A DNA stretch of 64,000 bases from Prochilodus magdalenae (taxonomy: Eukaryota; Chordata; Actinopteri; Characiformes; Prochilodontidae): the NCBI GenBank assembly GCA_024036415.1, contig JAMWET010000512.1:26001-90000 (forward strand), written 5' to 3'. The notes beneath the pieces were generated by a model. The model made no database searches and had not been told where the DNA came from. It saw only the letters and a list, made by a program, of their open reading frames with translations. Made by a program: the position numbers and the translations under genes. Positions within the stretch are counted from its first letter, which is position 1. Each line of letters opens with the position of its first letter. This document shows positions 1-64,000 of this stretch, piece by piece.

Positions 1-490
1 TAGCCTACTAGAGGAGACTGGAGCATAACCTACCTTTTTTTTTTAATACACATAAGACATAAGAGAGAGATCTAATCAAAAAGATAAATTAGGATCAGAT
101 AAGATAACACTTAATTGATCCTGAGGGAAGTTGCAGATGTAGACTTTTGAACCCTTGAACCCTTTGAGTTGAACACTAAGTTAGGGAAGTGTGTTTTCAG
201 ATGTTGGTGAAAACTATGCACTGAGTTTGACTGTCAAATAAAAGGAGGATTTGTGTTCCACAGTTTAGAGGCAGAAAAGAGAGCCTCTCCACATTTTCTT
301 AGTTTTATAGAAGGTGTTCACAGATCACAGATTCCAAGCTGGAACACAGATAGATATTCTGTGATCTTTGCATGTGCTTTAATGCCATTTTGGCCCCTAA
401 AAACTAGCAACAGAACATATATATCACTGTGTAAAAGCTATATTACAGTCACAAAGAAAAAAATTACAGTACATATAAGCTTATGTTGCA

Positions 491-526
<36 letters not shown>

Positions 527-620
527 GTGTGTATGTGTGTATGAAACTGTGTATAATATTTAGAACTGCGTTTGCCTCTTTATAGCCTGCAGTAAAGTCT
601 GTTTTGTGTGTGACTTTTAG
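1..620 (+). other. actn2 intron 3 (3' part)
   Basis: The window opens inside an intron; no exon is visible before 621. It holds an (AT)n tract running into (TG)n at about 490-540. The intron ends with the acceptor tgacttttag. Open frames here have no recognisable protein similarity. Confidence 0.7.
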
Positions 621-24203
<23,583 letters not shown>

Positions 24204-24256
24204 TGGCACACAGCAGAGCCACATTCTCTGTTCCTTTTTTTTTTTTTTTGCTGAAT

Positions 24257-24262
24257 AATAAA
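24257..24262 (+). terminator. actn2 proximal polyadenylation signal
   Basis: Canonical AATAAA 54 bases after the actn2 stop codon, preceded by a 13-T run. A second AATAAA at 24665-24670 would give a 3' UTR of about 0.5 kb. Which one is used cannot be told from sequence. Confidence 0.5.
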
Positions 24263-25399
24263 ATGCCTATCTAAAAAAAGTGCTCACTCTAGCAGTGTGC
24301 TCCAGCAGCAGATCTACTATTGACAAAATGCTGCTGACATCTAATGTTTGATTACTTGGCCATGATGCTACAGTGAGAGTATCAGTATATATAATATTTA
24401 CTGCATATTCATGAGGGTTGCCGTATAGTAAATTATTAGAATGAGGTTATATTATAATATTAGAATGAGGTTAAAGCAGACGATGGCAGATACTATTTCT
24501 GGGTAACATTGAAACCATAATAACAACAATCCCAGTGACCTCTTAAGAACAATGGATAAAATCTTTTCAAGCGTTAAATATGCTTATTGCTAACCAAAAC
24601 ATGGTTGGCATCCATGCGCACACTCTCACAATTACCACAGTGTGTATTAGTTCATGAAAAATCAAATAAACTGGGCTGACAGCAAACAACTGGTGTACTT
24701 TCTTCTTTATTGTAAGGTCTAAATGGCTTGATTGTGAAGAAAAATAAAAAAATTCTTTTTATTATACATAGAGTGGTGTAAATGTAACTAGAGCTTACCA
24801 CTGATCACACATCATCAAATCTACACTCTTTAAGGAGGAGTATGAGGACTGGGTACTGTGTTATTTATGACTATGAGGAGTATTTCACCAATTCTCCAAA
24901 ACATACCCTTAAAAACATACAGCCATGTGCAAACCACTGCCCTGCAATTTATAATGCCCTGCTCCCAGCTCACCAGATCCAACTGATCAGCTCATTACCA
25001 TCCCATTCTTGGCTTCAAGTGGATATGCTAACACAGCGAAAGGCACTAAAACAAGAACAGAGGGCCTCGTCTCCAGGACCAGAGTTGAGAAACACGGTTT
25101 TACAAAGAACAAACTTAAATGTGTAAATAAAGTAAATTAAAGGTGCTACCACTTTTGTACAGCGCACAATTTTAATTTTTGATTTTAAAAAATAAAAGTT
25201 AGGGTAGGTGGATGTGGCACAATAATACATGCAGTATTAAGTAAACAGTATAGTGTAATGGATGATGACATAACTAGCAAAACATTTGACATAAACTTTT
25301 TTCAAAAAACTTTTTGTTTTATAGCTGCGTCCTAAACCACATTCAGGGTTAATACATTTTAGAATAGAATTAGAAATATATATTAACAATACAGAAAAC

Positions 25400-25438
<39 letters not shown>

Positions 25439-26113
25439 GTGTGTGTGTGTATTGTATGGCAGGGAATTTGAAAGGAAACATGTTCACTTGTAGCAGTAAC
25501 TAACAGTGTAAAGTGTAAATTCCATTGTAAAACCACAAATGCATACATGAATATACGATAGTGTAAAAGTGTAAAAGGCCAGTTTTGGTTGAGGTGAAAC
25601 ATTATATTAAATTATTAAATAATTACAGCCCTCTTAAAAACAAAACGCAAGTAAATTAATGATAAAATATGTACTTTTTCATGAAAAATGTAAAAAAAAA
25701 AAAAAAATCTAGACATATGCACACACTGCTATATGTCATTTATATGCACTATGTATATTATATTATTATATGCACTACGCTATTAATAAAATAAATAAAT
25801 AAAAATGACTAAAGAAGTAAGGGCTTCATTAGGCCTTTAAATTCGAATGAGTTGCTAATTTTAAAGTCTTTAAAGTTATTTAGAAATAAATAAATACATT
25901 TTAAAAAGCTGAAAAATAGAGGATCGCATTAATCACCCATATCTATAAACACGCTACGTTTGTGAAATAATGAGTATATTTTTTACTGATTCATGTTCAC
26001 AGCTGCAGTTTGAGGTTTGCTGGCTGGTTTACTGACTGGCTGTTTTCCGCTCTCTGTAAACCGGCTTCATTCTGTTACTCTGAGGCGGAAATGGTGCAAC
26101 TCCGGGCTCGGTT

Positions 26114-26124
26114 TGCGCATGCGC
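26114..26124 (+). promoter_or_regulatory. NRF1-type palindrome in the mtr promoter region
   Basis: TGCGCATGCGC, the core of the NRF1 consensus, 158 bases before the mtr start codon and within a CpG-richer stretch. NRF1 sites of this kind are typical of TATA-less housekeeping promoters. The match is seen in sequence; the function is inferred. Confidence 0.6.
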
Positions 26125-26281
26125 TGTGCAACATGTGTCAGGCACGTTGGGGCGAGTGGAGCTGCAGAAAGTTCAGCGGGGCTGAAGTGTGTTAGAAGAA
26201 ATTAACACGGGGCAAACAGCGACTCGCTCTTGTTTTACCCTTGCATCTCGGTTCAACTTTAAAGTTCGCAGACGTGCTAAA

Positions 26282-56508
<30,227 letters not shown>

Positions 56509-57589
56509 TCCAGACTCCACCGTCTGGACTCCATCCGACTGCTCCGAACAGACCCACAAATCTGGAGAGACATTTAAATCGACAAACAACAAAAAAAAAC
56601 ATTGCTGCTGGTAATGCTTCTCGATCAATGGAAAGGTGCTACCTGGAGTTTGGAGAGTGGAGCGCACAACTGAATGCTTTGGACCCAGAACTTTTGCTGT
56701 ACAACATCTATTTTTAAACTGCTACTGTACTGAACTTGTACTGAAGAAGCTTTCACCTGTTTACACTACACAAGTGCCAAACTCAGACTACAGTTATTGT
56801 TATTAATGAGAATACTGTCAAGTTTTTGGTGGTTTGTTTAAATTTGTGCACCTTTTAATTAGATTTTAAATTAATTTTTAAACTTCTTTTAAGGTCTGGG
56901 AAGAAACGAAAAATAACAGATTGATAGTTTTATTGTAGTATATTCTGAGTATTAGTGTAAGTTCTCAGTACTAACCACTAATCACTAAAACGAGATGAGG
57001 ATGGCCTGGCTACAAAAGGTTATTGCTTTAGAATTTTAGTAATTTTATTCTTTTATGTATATTTTTAGTTAAAAAAGAATACTGTATTATTAGACGGCTG
57101 TTAGTCTATTTAGACTATTTAGTAGTAACCCATCTGTTGATTGTTCAGAAATCTGTTGTGGAAGTTGATTGTTGGGATGTTGCACATGATGGACAGTTTA
57201 GTGATTATAAGACATTGAACATATAATTTGTCCCTGTTTTGTCTTTTCAAACATCTCAAATACAGCAGTTTCATCTCTAGTATGTCAAAATGTGTGTGTT
57301 TTTCTATAACTGTTCCTGACGTCTGTATGTTTTATAATGATGACCCTACTAATAGAATTATATAATAACTTATAATAACTTTATTTTTTGCCTCATCAGA
57401 GGTTCCAGTTCAGAGATGTGAAGATTGGTTACAAGAGTGGCAAAAATGTTCAACTGCAACATTTTATGAGCTTCTTAAGGGAGTAAAATACAAGAACAGA
57501 AGTTATTTTGCTCTGGTTTTAAAGTAAAAGTGTTTGTGGTTCACCGATGATGAATGTGCGCAGTTATTCAGACCAGACTCTGGTTGTTA

Positions 57590-57800
57590 AGGAGTCTGAT
57601 GGCTTGGGGAAAGAAGCAGTTGCGTAGTCTGGATGTGAGGGCCCGGATGCTCCTGTACCTCTTTCCAGACGGTAGGAGAGTGAAGATGGGTGTGTGGTCA
57701 TCCACAATGCTGGTTGCTTTGAGAGAGACCGATGATCTTCTCAGCCGTCCTCACTACTCGCTGCAGGGACTTGCGATCCGATACAGTGCACTGCATAGGC
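57590..57800 (+). repeat. dispersed fish repeat fragment
   Basis: Contains tgatggcttggggaaagaag, gtgagggcccggatgctcct and gatcttctcagccgtcctca, a block seen repeatedly in fish genomes as I remember it. The start resembles part of 19300-19395, so the two may belong to one family. Class not resolved. Confidence 0.5.
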
Positions 57801-57917
57801 TGAGGTCACAGTTCGCCATTCAATTCACATTCGCAAGTTAAAGCTGTGCCATGTTAAGTAGAAGCCGTATGTCAACATGGCGCCGTTGTCTCTGAGCCAA
57901 ATCTCATTTAAAATACA

Positions 57918-58245
57918 GTGAGGCAGCATAGAAAACTGTTCTGTGAATCAAAGGATTCAAAATTAGACATTATTTTTGGAGACAACAGGCGCCGTATCCT
58001 GCGGGCTCTGGACCGTCCAGCTTATCAGTGCACAGTTCAGGAGCCTGCATCTCTGATGATATGGGGAGTTTACACATCTGATCATTTCAGCAAGAAAATG
58101 GCAAGCGACATACTGCATCCTTCACAACAGCATGGCTTCACAAAGAGTCCAGGCACTGAACTGGCCTGCCTGCAGTCCAGATCTTTCACCAATAGAAAAT
58201 ATTTGGCACATCATAAATAGCTGGCAAAGACGACCCAGGATTGCA
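57918..58245 (+). pseudogene. Tc1-like transposase relic
   Basis: Two frames together show the end of a Tc1-type transposase: a block like the first catalytic Asp region (ESKDSKLDIIFGDNRRRILR), PASLMIWG, and NWPACSPDLSPIENIWHII with the last acidic residue. The middle catalytic segment is missing and the frame shifts near 58130. A different family from the element at 46208-47787. Confidence 0.65.
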
Positions 58246-58807
58246 CCGGAGAAGGAGCCTGACTGTGATTCGTTATACTGTACAACCCTGTATGGATATA
58301 ATGACAATACATTTTGATCCTGATCTTTTTTTGAAATAGAACAGCCACAGTCCTATATCAGACAAGAATGGGGCAACATTCCTCTCCCAGAACTCCAGGA
58401 ATTGTTCTCCTCACCGACCAGAGATTTACAGACCTGATTTAGAATCACCACCTAAAATCAACTGACCATAAATTAAACAACATGCGTCCCATTTTAACAG
58501 TAGTCATAACATTCTGATCTGCCTTCTGCGGAACTACAGAACATCAACAAATACCCAGTTAAGTCATCATGGAAATCAATTAGAACCGTAGCCAGCAGCA
58601 AAGACAGTTTGTTTAAACGTGTAGAGGAAGTTCTGTTTAATTCTGTTTGAACGCTGTCACATCCTCACAGCAATGGTCTATCATCTAGTTTAAAGCCTTC
58701 CCGGGGGGCAGATGTTACTGAAGCAAAAGGGATGACAAATTCCCTGTCAATATTCTCAATTCCAAAAGAAAGTTGGAGGAGTGTTTATGGCCATACTGGT
58801 AGTGTGT

Positions 58808-58930
58808 ACAGTAGAGGTGCTCAAGCCTGGTCCTGGAGATTTACCACTCTGCAGAGTTTGGCTCCACCCCTAATCAAATACACCTGATCCAGGCAATCAA
58901 GGTCTTCAAGGACATTTGAGTATTAGGGCC
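58808..58930. repeat. possible MITE half
   Basis: ctcaagcctggtcctggaga, actctgcagagtttggctcc and tcaaatacacctgatccagg match a common fish miniature element as I remember it. Only one half is clear. Confidence 0.4.
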
Positions 58931-59010
58931 CAGTGTGTGGGATCTCAAATTTTCATGGAAGTAGCCAGGGCAAGGTTTAAATACCCCTGGTACATAGCTA
59001 ATCTGGCCCT

Positions 59011-59137
59011 GTATGTGGTCAAACCAGTGGTGTATATGGCCAAATATGTTGTGTATGTGGTCAAACTGAATGCATATGACCAAAATGGTAGCGTATATTG
59101 TCAAACTGGTAGTATACATAGTCATACCGGTAGTGTC
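59011..59137 (+). repeat. 21-bp period tandem repeat
   Basis: Six diverged units of about 21 bp (for example gtatgtggtcaaaccagtggt, gtatatggccaaatatgttg, gtatattgtcaaactggtag). Because 21 is a multiple of 3 the frame stays open with a seven-residue period (YVVKPVV, YCQTGSI, HSHTGSV), but no gene is evident. Confidence 0.7.
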
Positions 59138-59440
59138 TGGCTTCTATCAGTACCTCTGTGAACAATTCTGACCTGGTAATGTTCACCAGAACGCTGTACT
59201 CCACTCTGATTTTACATGTGAACAATTTAATCAAACAAGTGTGACCTCTCCTATAAACGAAATGAACATGATACAGCCACTATAAAACATCCATGGGTCC
59301 GGTTTCTGTCGCGGGGGGCCTTTTTAACAATTAGAGGGCAAATAGCAGGTGTCCATTCACCCCACCCCACCCTCTGTACACGTGCCCGCTAGTAATACCT
59401 TACATGGCCAATAAAACCAAATTGGTGCTCCTAGCTATAC

Positions 59441-59454
59441 CCACCAGAGGGCGC
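59441..59454 (+). promoter_or_regulatory. CTCF-type motif upstream of ryr2
   Basis: CCACCAGAGGGCGC matches the CTCF core CCASYAGRKGGCRS at every position, about 135-150 bases before the ryr2 start codon. A CCAAT box is present at 59408-59412. Occupancy is inferred, not shown. Confidence 0.5.
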
Positions 59455-59465
59455 TGTGTGCCGAC

Positions 59466-59530
59466 TCTCTCACTCACTCTCACTCTCTCTCACTCACTCT
59501 CTCTCACTCACTCTCTCTCTCCCCCCTTCT
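59466..59530. repeat. (CACTCTCT)n tract in the ryr2 promoter/5' UTR
   Basis: C/T-rich repeat (GAGA-type on the other strand) ending 59 bases before the ryr2 ATG. Confidence 0.75.
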
Positions 59531-59588
59531 CTCTCCATCAGTGCCCTGTCTCTCACCGCGCTCAGGGCTGCAGTTGTGCGGCTCCACC

Positions 59589-59636
59589 ATGGCGGAAGGC
59601 GGTGAAGGCGAGGATGAGATCCAGTTCTTACGCACC
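59589..59636 (+). CDS. ryr2: ryanodine receptor 2, first coding exon
   Basis: Encodes MAEGGEGEDEIQFLRT and then a gtgagt donor: 48 bases, 16 codons, the same length and nearly the same sequence as exon 1 of mammalian RYR2. The context caccATGg is a strong Kozak match. RYR2 is the roughly 5000-residue calcium-release channel of the cardiac sarcoplasmic reticulum; these residues are the extreme cytosolic N-terminus. The identification rests on this short but highly characteristic peptide plus the actn2-mtr-ryr2 order. The next exon is not in the window, as expected from the very large first intron of this gene family. Confidence 0.9.
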
Positions 59637-60945
59637 GTGAGTACCGAACACGCGAGCGTGATCGTGGCAGCGCGTGCGTGCGCGCGTTTCTGTTGCAGAC
59701 CTGCTGCGTGTATGTGTCGCGTTTTTCTCTCTCGTGTCTGCGCGCTGTGGATCAGCTGCAGAATTAGAGCAGCAGCAGCGTTTTCCTTCGGTCTGCAACT
59801 ACAGTCCACACATACTGCACATTTCACCGCCTCACCTGCTCTAACGCACCCGAAATGAACCTCGTCAAGGCTATGTGAACGAGCTGCCGGGTTGGATCAG
59901 GTGTGTCAAAGCAGGGAACACGCTCAAACGTGCACTGCAGCGAGACTAGAGATGCCGGTCTGGGGAATATTGGCCTAAATTATTCACTACAGCTGATTGA
60001 TTCTGCTGATTGTGCTTCATGAGATCCACAGTGATCTATAATGCCTTTCCAATGAGCAGCTCTATAATAATAGTCTGCAGTGATCTGCAATGGTGCTCTG
60101 CTGACAGCTTCATGCTTTACACTGTTTTCATTGTTGCGGTGATGACAGTGATGTATGTATATACATGTATGCGTGCGGAAGATGAGTTTGTGTAAGCTGA
60201 TGGGCTGGATCAGGTGTGTTTGGGGGAAGGAAGGCAATATGGGTGTGTATAAAAGCAACATTAGCCAAGCAGTTTATTCATTCGCAGTGTAATGCTTTTG
60301 AATGATGGGCTCTATAATGATGTATGATGAAGTCCCCTGCTGAGAGCGAGGGGCTTCAATCCCCTCTTATTGTCATGGATGACTGTGATGTGTTGTGAAG
60401 TGTGTGTGTGTATACACTGATGAGTTGAAACAGGTGTGTTGAAAGCAGGGAAGCCCTGAAATGTGCAGTGCAGAGGGAACTTTGTGTGGGAGATACTGGG
60501 ACGTGAGCTGCATTACATGACGGTGGAGGAACTGTTGATCGTGGGTGGCAGTGCCTTAACACGCTTGCTGGAGTTTGATGAGGTTTATTTCAGCTATGGG
60601 GTGAAGATGCGGGTAACTGCAGTGGTCTCTGTGTGTGTGTATGTGTGTGTGTGTTGCATTGCATCAGTCTGGTATATTGAGCTCTGGCGCAGACAGCAGC
60701 AGTAGCAGCAGCATGCACTGTGAGAAATGATGTAATGCTGGATCTACAACCACATGCACACACTTGGACATGTAAAAACATACTGGGCTGTTTATGGGTG
60801 GAGATATGAGTGGAGGGCTAAAAGTTGGGGTCTGTTGGCCTTTTATTCGGGGGATGGTGTGGGGTGGGGGTGTTTGCATGAAGGCCATGTTTAGATCCAG
60901 TAACAACCATCACTGTGATTTGCTTGAGTTATTTCAGCCAACTTG

Positions 60946-61125
60946 TGGTGTATATGGTCAAATCAGTGGTGTGTATGGCAGGACTGGTTGTGCATGTGGT
61001 CAAGAAACACCAGTACAGTTTTCATATGTAGTTGTTGATAATGGCGAACTGAAAAACAGAACATTTGGAATACCAGTAGGTCAAGCTGGTAGTGTGAATG
61101 GCCAAACTGGTAACGTACAAGGCGG
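60946..61125 (+). repeat. second 21-bp period repeat locus
   Basis: Units like those at 59011-59137: gtatatggtcaaatcagtgg, gtgtatggcaggactggttg, gcatgtggtcaagaaacacc, then after a gap gtcaagctggtagtgtgaat and ggccaaactggtaacgtaca. The reading frame stays open, but no gene is supported. Confidence 0.6.
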
Positions 61126-61587
61126 GTCTTTTGGTGTTGCAGTTTTAACATTGTAGAAGACTAGTATCCAAATTAGCCTCTGATCCCTGACTGGTTGGAA
61201 AGTCCTATACATAACCTGATAAGGTAGGGGTGCCATCATGGTAAGCATATCATGGTAAAAAGTGATCCACTACCCTGAAATGCATAAGTAAACTAAACCT
61301 AAAGCTAGCTGGTGAACCAAGAAGTTCTTCTTGAGACTGATCGCCAGTTTCTGATGTTCTAGAGGGGATTCTGTGAAGGTTTTGATGAATCAGGCTCAAG
61401 CACATAGATTGATATTGATGGATATCGATATCAGGCTAATATCAGCACCATAAAATAGCCCAACAGATCCACAATTTGGCAATTTAACAAATCTATACTA
61501 ACGTTATATGTAAATTAAAGTATTTATTTAAGTGTTCATTATTGCGCCTGTAACTGGCAAATGACAATCTGAAGTCTAACCACAGTA

Positions 61588-61670
61588 GTACTGCTGGAGC
61601 AGCTATACGACCCACTGATAGAGCTTATGGTTTATGGTTGATGGCATGTGTGCAAAGCAGTACTAGATAA
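61588..61670 (+). repeat. 83-bp direct repeat, copy 1
   Basis: Shares gagcagct, gcttatggtttatggttgat and ggcatg-gtgcaaagcagta with 62131-62213. Same orientation, 543 bp apart. Confidence 0.75.
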
Positions 61671-62130
61671 AAAATATAGTCATATATAATATAAAATATA
61701 GTTTTTTTTGTGAAATAATTTAATCACAGTAGTATATTGTTTATATCAGCATATCATAGGGCTCTGGCCCCTAAACCAAATAGGTTCAGTCTGCTGAACA
61801 CTCCAGAACTTTTGCACATACAGTGTTATTACATCTTGCTTAATATGGCTTTGTTGCTGATCTGCCATGTGAAGTTTGGATATATTGCTGAGGGAAAAGT
61901 GGTGAAAATCTCAGCAGCCTTCCCTTCCTCCACTCATCCTGCGCCATTAAGGCTGATGCAGAGCTTCGGTGTAAACCGATAGCTTGGTGTTCCCCATCGC
62001 TGCTGTTGCTGCTGCTATAGTCCCTCTGCAGTACACATTCTGGTGTATTCCTGCTCCAGCATACCGGATTCAGCTTAAACCCAAAACCTTCAGGAGGTGA
62101 GCAGGAGAAGCATGAATGTGCCAGACATGT

Positions 62131-62213
62131 GTACTGTTGGAGCAGCTGTGCGAACCACAGGTAAAGCTTATGGTTTATGGTTGATGGCATGTATGCAAAG
62201 CAGTATTAGATAA
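62131..62213 (+). repeat. 83-bp direct repeat, copy 2
   Basis: Second copy of 61588-61670 with about ten substitutions and no length change. Confidence 0.75.
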
Positions 62214-62989
62214 ACAAATGGTTGTATTTTCCTCTAGTGACTGTAAAACTATAATTTACAAATCTGTATGGAGAACAATCCCAAATAATATAAACCCAAA
62301 AACAATTAATAGCTTATGCAAATTAATATCAGAAGGCGAAACTAATTAAAAAATTATGTACTGGGATGTCCCTCTGATGATGAACATTCCATTGCTCACG
62401 CGTAGCCGGATGAAAACGTCATGGTTCTGTTCTTTAATACTGTGTGACAGTCCTAATTGATGTATCTTTAATGTAGGTGTGTATAGCAGGTCTTGGGAGC
62501 GCAGGTGTGTGATGTGCATTGTAATGAGGGTGTAGCAGGAAGGCTGTGTGTGCGTGCAGAAGGACATTAAAGCCAGATTATCTCTGTGTCACTGTTGTCA
62601 CTACCACATGCGTGACCTTCCGTTCATCTAGACAAGTGCTACCCAAAGTGTGGACCTCCAGAAAGCAGCCCTAAGCATTTTCACACTACTGGGCCAGTAG
62701 AGGCCTCTTATTCAGGTAACCAGCTGGAAAATAACCACAGTAATGGGTTAAACCGTCATTTCGCGTGTATATATATTCCTTTGCCTCACCAATGAATTTG
62801 CAGCGGTTCTCTTAACGGTAATTTTTTCAGTCTGAAAAACATGTGGTGTGAGGAATTGTAAGATGTACACTGTACCATAGAGGATGCATTATGTACAGTG
62901 ATGTCAACTTGGACGGCACAGAGTGTGTTTAACCAGCAAGCAGTGTGTATTAATGTAGGATGTTTAAAAATTCAGGTGTGTTTAGTAGC

Positions 62990-63303
62990 GCTGATGTCAT
63001 CTTGTGTGGGGCAGTGCTATGATCTGGGGTTGCTGCAGTTGGTTAAGTCCAGGTTCAGCAACATAATGTGCCCAAAGGATGAGGTCAGCTGGCCACCTGA
63101 ACGTATTGATTGATTCCATCAGTGGATGTTTTCTTCCCTAATGGCACGGCCATATTCCAACATTGCAATGCCAGGATTCATCGGGCTCAAAATGTAAAAG
63201 AGTGGTTCAGGGAGCATGAAGCGTCATTTCCACAATCACAGAATCCAGACCTGAACCCCATTAAGAATCTTTGGGATGTGCTGGAGAAAACTTTGGTCTT
63301 TCC
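62990..63303 (+). pseudogene. Tc1-like transposase relic
   Basis: The readable end of a Tc1-type transposase: [20 protein letters not shown] (second catalytic Asp region, where DN is CN), [13 protein letters not shown], and [18 protein letters not shown]. The Asp of the DNAR motif and the Glu of the IENLWD motif are both replaced. Upstream parts are decayed and the frame is interrupted near 63110. No terminal repeats found. Confidence 0.7.
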
Positions 63304-63317
63304 CTTCATCCGGGTTC

Positions 63318-63585
63318 GACCTGAGGAGGTTGGGTTTCGCCCCTGGGCCTGGTTCCTCTCGAGGTTTCTTCCTTACTAAAGGGAGTTTTTCCTCGCCACT
63401 GTTGCCTCTGGCTTGCTCAAGGGGGGCTTGGACCTGGTGCCCCCCACCCCGCCCCACTGATCCCTATGTCTGTACATTAACTCAGTGTTTTTTTTAACAA
63501 ACTGATTTTCTGTGAAGCTGCTTTGAGACAACATTGGTTGTAAGAAGTGCTATACAAATAAATAATGATTGATTGATTGATTGGT
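63318..63585 (+). repeat. dispersed fish repeat with (GATT)n tail
   Basis: tttcctcgccactgttgcct, aagctgctttgagacaacat and gtgctatacaaataaa followed by gattgattgatt. The simple-repeat tail suggests the 3' end of a non-LTR element or SINE; the family is not identified. Confidence 0.55.
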
Positions 63586-63773
63586 ACATCTTAGTACATT
63601 GGTACAAATCTCCCATTATCAATACAGGATCTTGGAGAGAAGTATCTCTGTGCGGAAGTAAATGGTGTGACATTGCAGAAACTTGTGGAAATGATGCCAC
63701 AGCCAATGCGTGCGGTGATCAAAGAAGTCCAACAAAATATTAGTGTGACTTTTGTTTTGTCCAGGCAGTGCTT

Positions 63774-63848
63774 GTGCCTGCGTGTGCCTGCGTGTGCCTG
63801 CGTGTGCCTGCGTGTGCCTGCGTGTGCCTGTGTGTGCATGTGTGCCTG
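63774..63848. repeat. 10-bp minisatellite
   Basis: About five perfect gtgcctgcgt units followed by diverged tgtgtgcatg units. Confidence 0.9.
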
Positions 63849-64000
63849 TGTGTGTGTTGTTCAGTTAGCAGTAAATTAATCTGAACAATCACTAGGGCAT
63901 CACGGTTACTGTGGTCACCTTATTAACTGTGGGTGACAGAGGCCTATATACTGTATAACCTTTTAGATTTTAGATTAATAAAAAAATTTCCAAATAGTTT

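Larger units (their letters stand above)
24204..26281. other. actn2 3' UTR, intergenic spacer and mtr promoter region
   Basis: About 2.1 kb between the actn2 stop and the mtr start. It holds two AATAAA signals, an (AT)n-(GT)n microsatellite at 25399-25452, and AT-rich spacer. From about 26080 there is a shift to GC- and CpG-richer sequence that marks the likely mtr promoter and 5' UTR. Confidence 0.7.
56509..59588. other. mtr 3' UTR, intergenic spacer and ryr2 promoter region
   Basis: 3.1 kb between the mtr stop and the ryr2 start. I found no canonical AATAAA within the first kilobase after the mtr stop, so mtr cleavage must use a variant signal. The spacer holds repeat fragments (57590-57800, 58808-58930), a transposase relic (57918-58245), a 21-bp period repeat (59011-59137), a CTCF-like motif and a CACTCT-rich tract just before ryr2. 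Confidence 0.7.
59637..64000 (+). other. ryr2 intron 1 (5' part)
   Basis: 4.4 kb after the ryr2 exon 1 donor. No second ryr2 exon was recognised. The first 250 bases stay CpG-rich (cgcgtgcgtgcgcgcg at about 59670), continuing the promoter CpG island. Further on are a 21-bp period repeat (60946-61125), a duplicated 83-bp block (61588-61670 and 62131-62213), a Tc1-like relic (62990-63303), a dispersed repeat tail (63318-63585) and a 10-bp minisatellite (63774-63848). Confidence 0.7.

Noticed and set aside
24842..25126. 94-codon frame between actn2 and mtr
   Set aside because: No recognisable protein, poor start context, in AT-rich 3' flank.
60463..60705. 80-codon frame MQCRGNFVWEILGREL... as ryr2 exon 2
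   Set aside because: It does not match the known start of the RYR N-terminal domain and lacks suitable splice borders.
63774..63848. Regular short repeats as a CRISPR array
   Set aside because: The 10-bp units are contiguous with no spacers, and the window is vertebrate.

Overview
This window is vertebrate nuclear DNA, almost certainly from a ray-finned fish and probably an ostariophysan. The genes are split into many short exons with GT..AG introns. The introns are rich in (TG)n, (AT)n and (ATT)n microsatellites, and the dispersed repeats (Tc1-like transposons, tRNA-derived SINEs, a palindromic DNA transposon) are of types familiar from fish genomes. Nothing bacterial, viral or CRISPR-like was seen. 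The species call is inference; no search was run.

Three genes lie in the same direction (+). (1) 621-24203: the last 18 coding exons of a muscle alpha-actinin (actn2), from the end of CH1 to the stop codon. The start of the gene lies upstream of the window. (2) 26282-56508: a complete methionine synthase gene (mtr). All 33 coding exons can be placed with consistent phase, giving 3801 coding bases and 1266 residues with every key catalytic motif present. (3) 59589-59636: the first coding exon of a cardiac-type ryanodine receptor (ryr2). The rest of the window is its first intron. The order ACTN2-MTR-RYR2 is the human 1q43 order, which supports calling the actinin actn2 rather than actn3.

Between and inside the genes are: an intact-looking tRNA-Leu(AAG) gene, antisense in actn2 intron 12; a degenerate tandem copy of actn2 exons 16-17; a 1.58-kb Tc1-like transposon with a broken transposase in mtr intron 25; a roughly 620-bp palindromic non-autonomous transposon in mtr intron 23; three copies of one tRNA-derived SINE family plus one of a second family; and relics of other Tc1-like transposases near ryr2. 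Very long TG tracts abut mtr exons 16 and 20 and lie close to exon 28. A perfect NRF1-type palindrome lies in the mtr promoter region, and a CTCF-type motif lies about 150 bp before the ryr2 start codon.

The genes do not form a shared pathway. Alpha-actinin-2 and RYR2 are both striated-muscle proteins (Z-disc crosslinker and SR calcium-release channel). MTR is a housekeeping enzyme of the methionine/folate cycle. I found no convincing novel biological system. The items most worth a second look are the exon 16-17 duplication, the AG-free TG tracts used as 3' splice-site regions, and the 21-bp period repeats on both sides of ryr2 exon 1.
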